Below are positions 13,616 through 13,675 of a stretch of DNA of 13,675 nucleotides, piece by piece (within the stretch, counting starts at the first letter, position 1; each line of letters begins with the position of its first letter). The notes beneath the pieces are model-generated. The model made no database searches. It saw nothing but the letters and a program-made list of their open reading frames with translations, and had not been told where the DNA came from. This DNA is from Candidatus Limnocylindrales bacterium. Its GTDB lineage: Bacteria; Chloroflexota; Limnocylindria; Limnocylindrales; CSP1-4. The stretch covers positions 1 through 13,675 of the forward strand of contig JAUSJS010000235.1 of the NCBI GenBank assembly GCA_030647575.1, in the 5' to 3' direction. The position numbers and the translations under genes were made by a program.

Positions 13616-13675
13616 ATTTCCGACCCAGCACAGCCCCGGGCCACCGCTGGGCGGGTTTCGCCAGGCGGACTCCGG
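13541..13675 (+). CDS. Doubtful partial open frame at the right edge
   Basis: AGGAG (13527-13531) precedes an ATG at 13541 with 9-base spacing, and the frame stays open to the edge (45 codons, beginning MAGPSASAPKGARD). Third-position GC is clearly lower than in the confident genes and the composition is Ser/Pro/Ala-rich, so coding is unproven. A competing frame starts at ATG 13602 (MNVPPFPTQHSPG), also open to the edge, with more typical codon use but no ribosome-binding site. At most one is real. Confidence 0.2.
   Translation, partial: MAGPSASAPKGARDRPSESSHECSAISDPAQPRATAGRVSPGGLR

Noticed and set aside
13083..13631. 182-codon open frame on the - strand beyond argG
   Set aside because: It overlaps the argG end, the GAF remnant and the inverted repeat, and has Arg/Ser-rich composition without any recognisable family.
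1..13675. CRISPR arrays, tRNA or rRNA genes
   Set aside because: No regularly spaced direct repeats, no tRNA-like T-loop and acceptor pairing, and no rRNA-like sequence were found on reading both strands.

Overview
The window is GC-rich chromosomal DNA from an F420-producing bacterium. It has tightly overlapping genes, many GTG starts and 4-base stop/start overlaps. The cofactor F420 genes, an Rv1855c-like F420-dependent enzyme, an ArgR-controlled arginine operon and promoters lying almost on the start codon point to Chloroflexota (for example a Limnocylindria-like lineage) or a deep Actinomycetota lineage. The sequence alone does not settle which.

Bases 1-2813 (+ strand) are an F420 block: the 3' end of cofD, then cofC and cofE in overlapping order, then an LLM-family F420-dependent oxidoreductase with its own probable promoter. 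CofE has only the ligase domain.

Bases 2815-7149 (+ strand) are a thiol/redox operon: thioredoxin reductase with an N-terminal tail, a class I methyltransferase, a fused ABC exporter half-transporter and an OsmC/YhfA-type peroxidase. The genes are 2 bases apart or overlap. A 19-bp near-palindrome resembling CsoR/CstR-family operators sits just upstream of the first gene. On the - strand, a DUF4395 membrane protein converges on osmC and overlaps its 3' end by 29 bases. Its promoter region carries a 21-bp near-palindrome that closely resembles Rrf2/IscR-type operators.

Bases 7780-13111 (+ strand) are an arginine operon, argC-argJ-argB-argR-argG. Two ARG-box-like sites lie 21 bp apart across its promoter, so the encoded ArgR probably represses its own operon. 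A 30-codon open frame lies between the promoter and argC and overlaps the argC start. argD, argF and argH are not in the window.

Bases 13112-13675 hold no confident gene. They contain a short remnant of a GAF domain, a 188-bp region bounded by 30-base imperfect inverted repeats, and two weak open frames running off the right edge.
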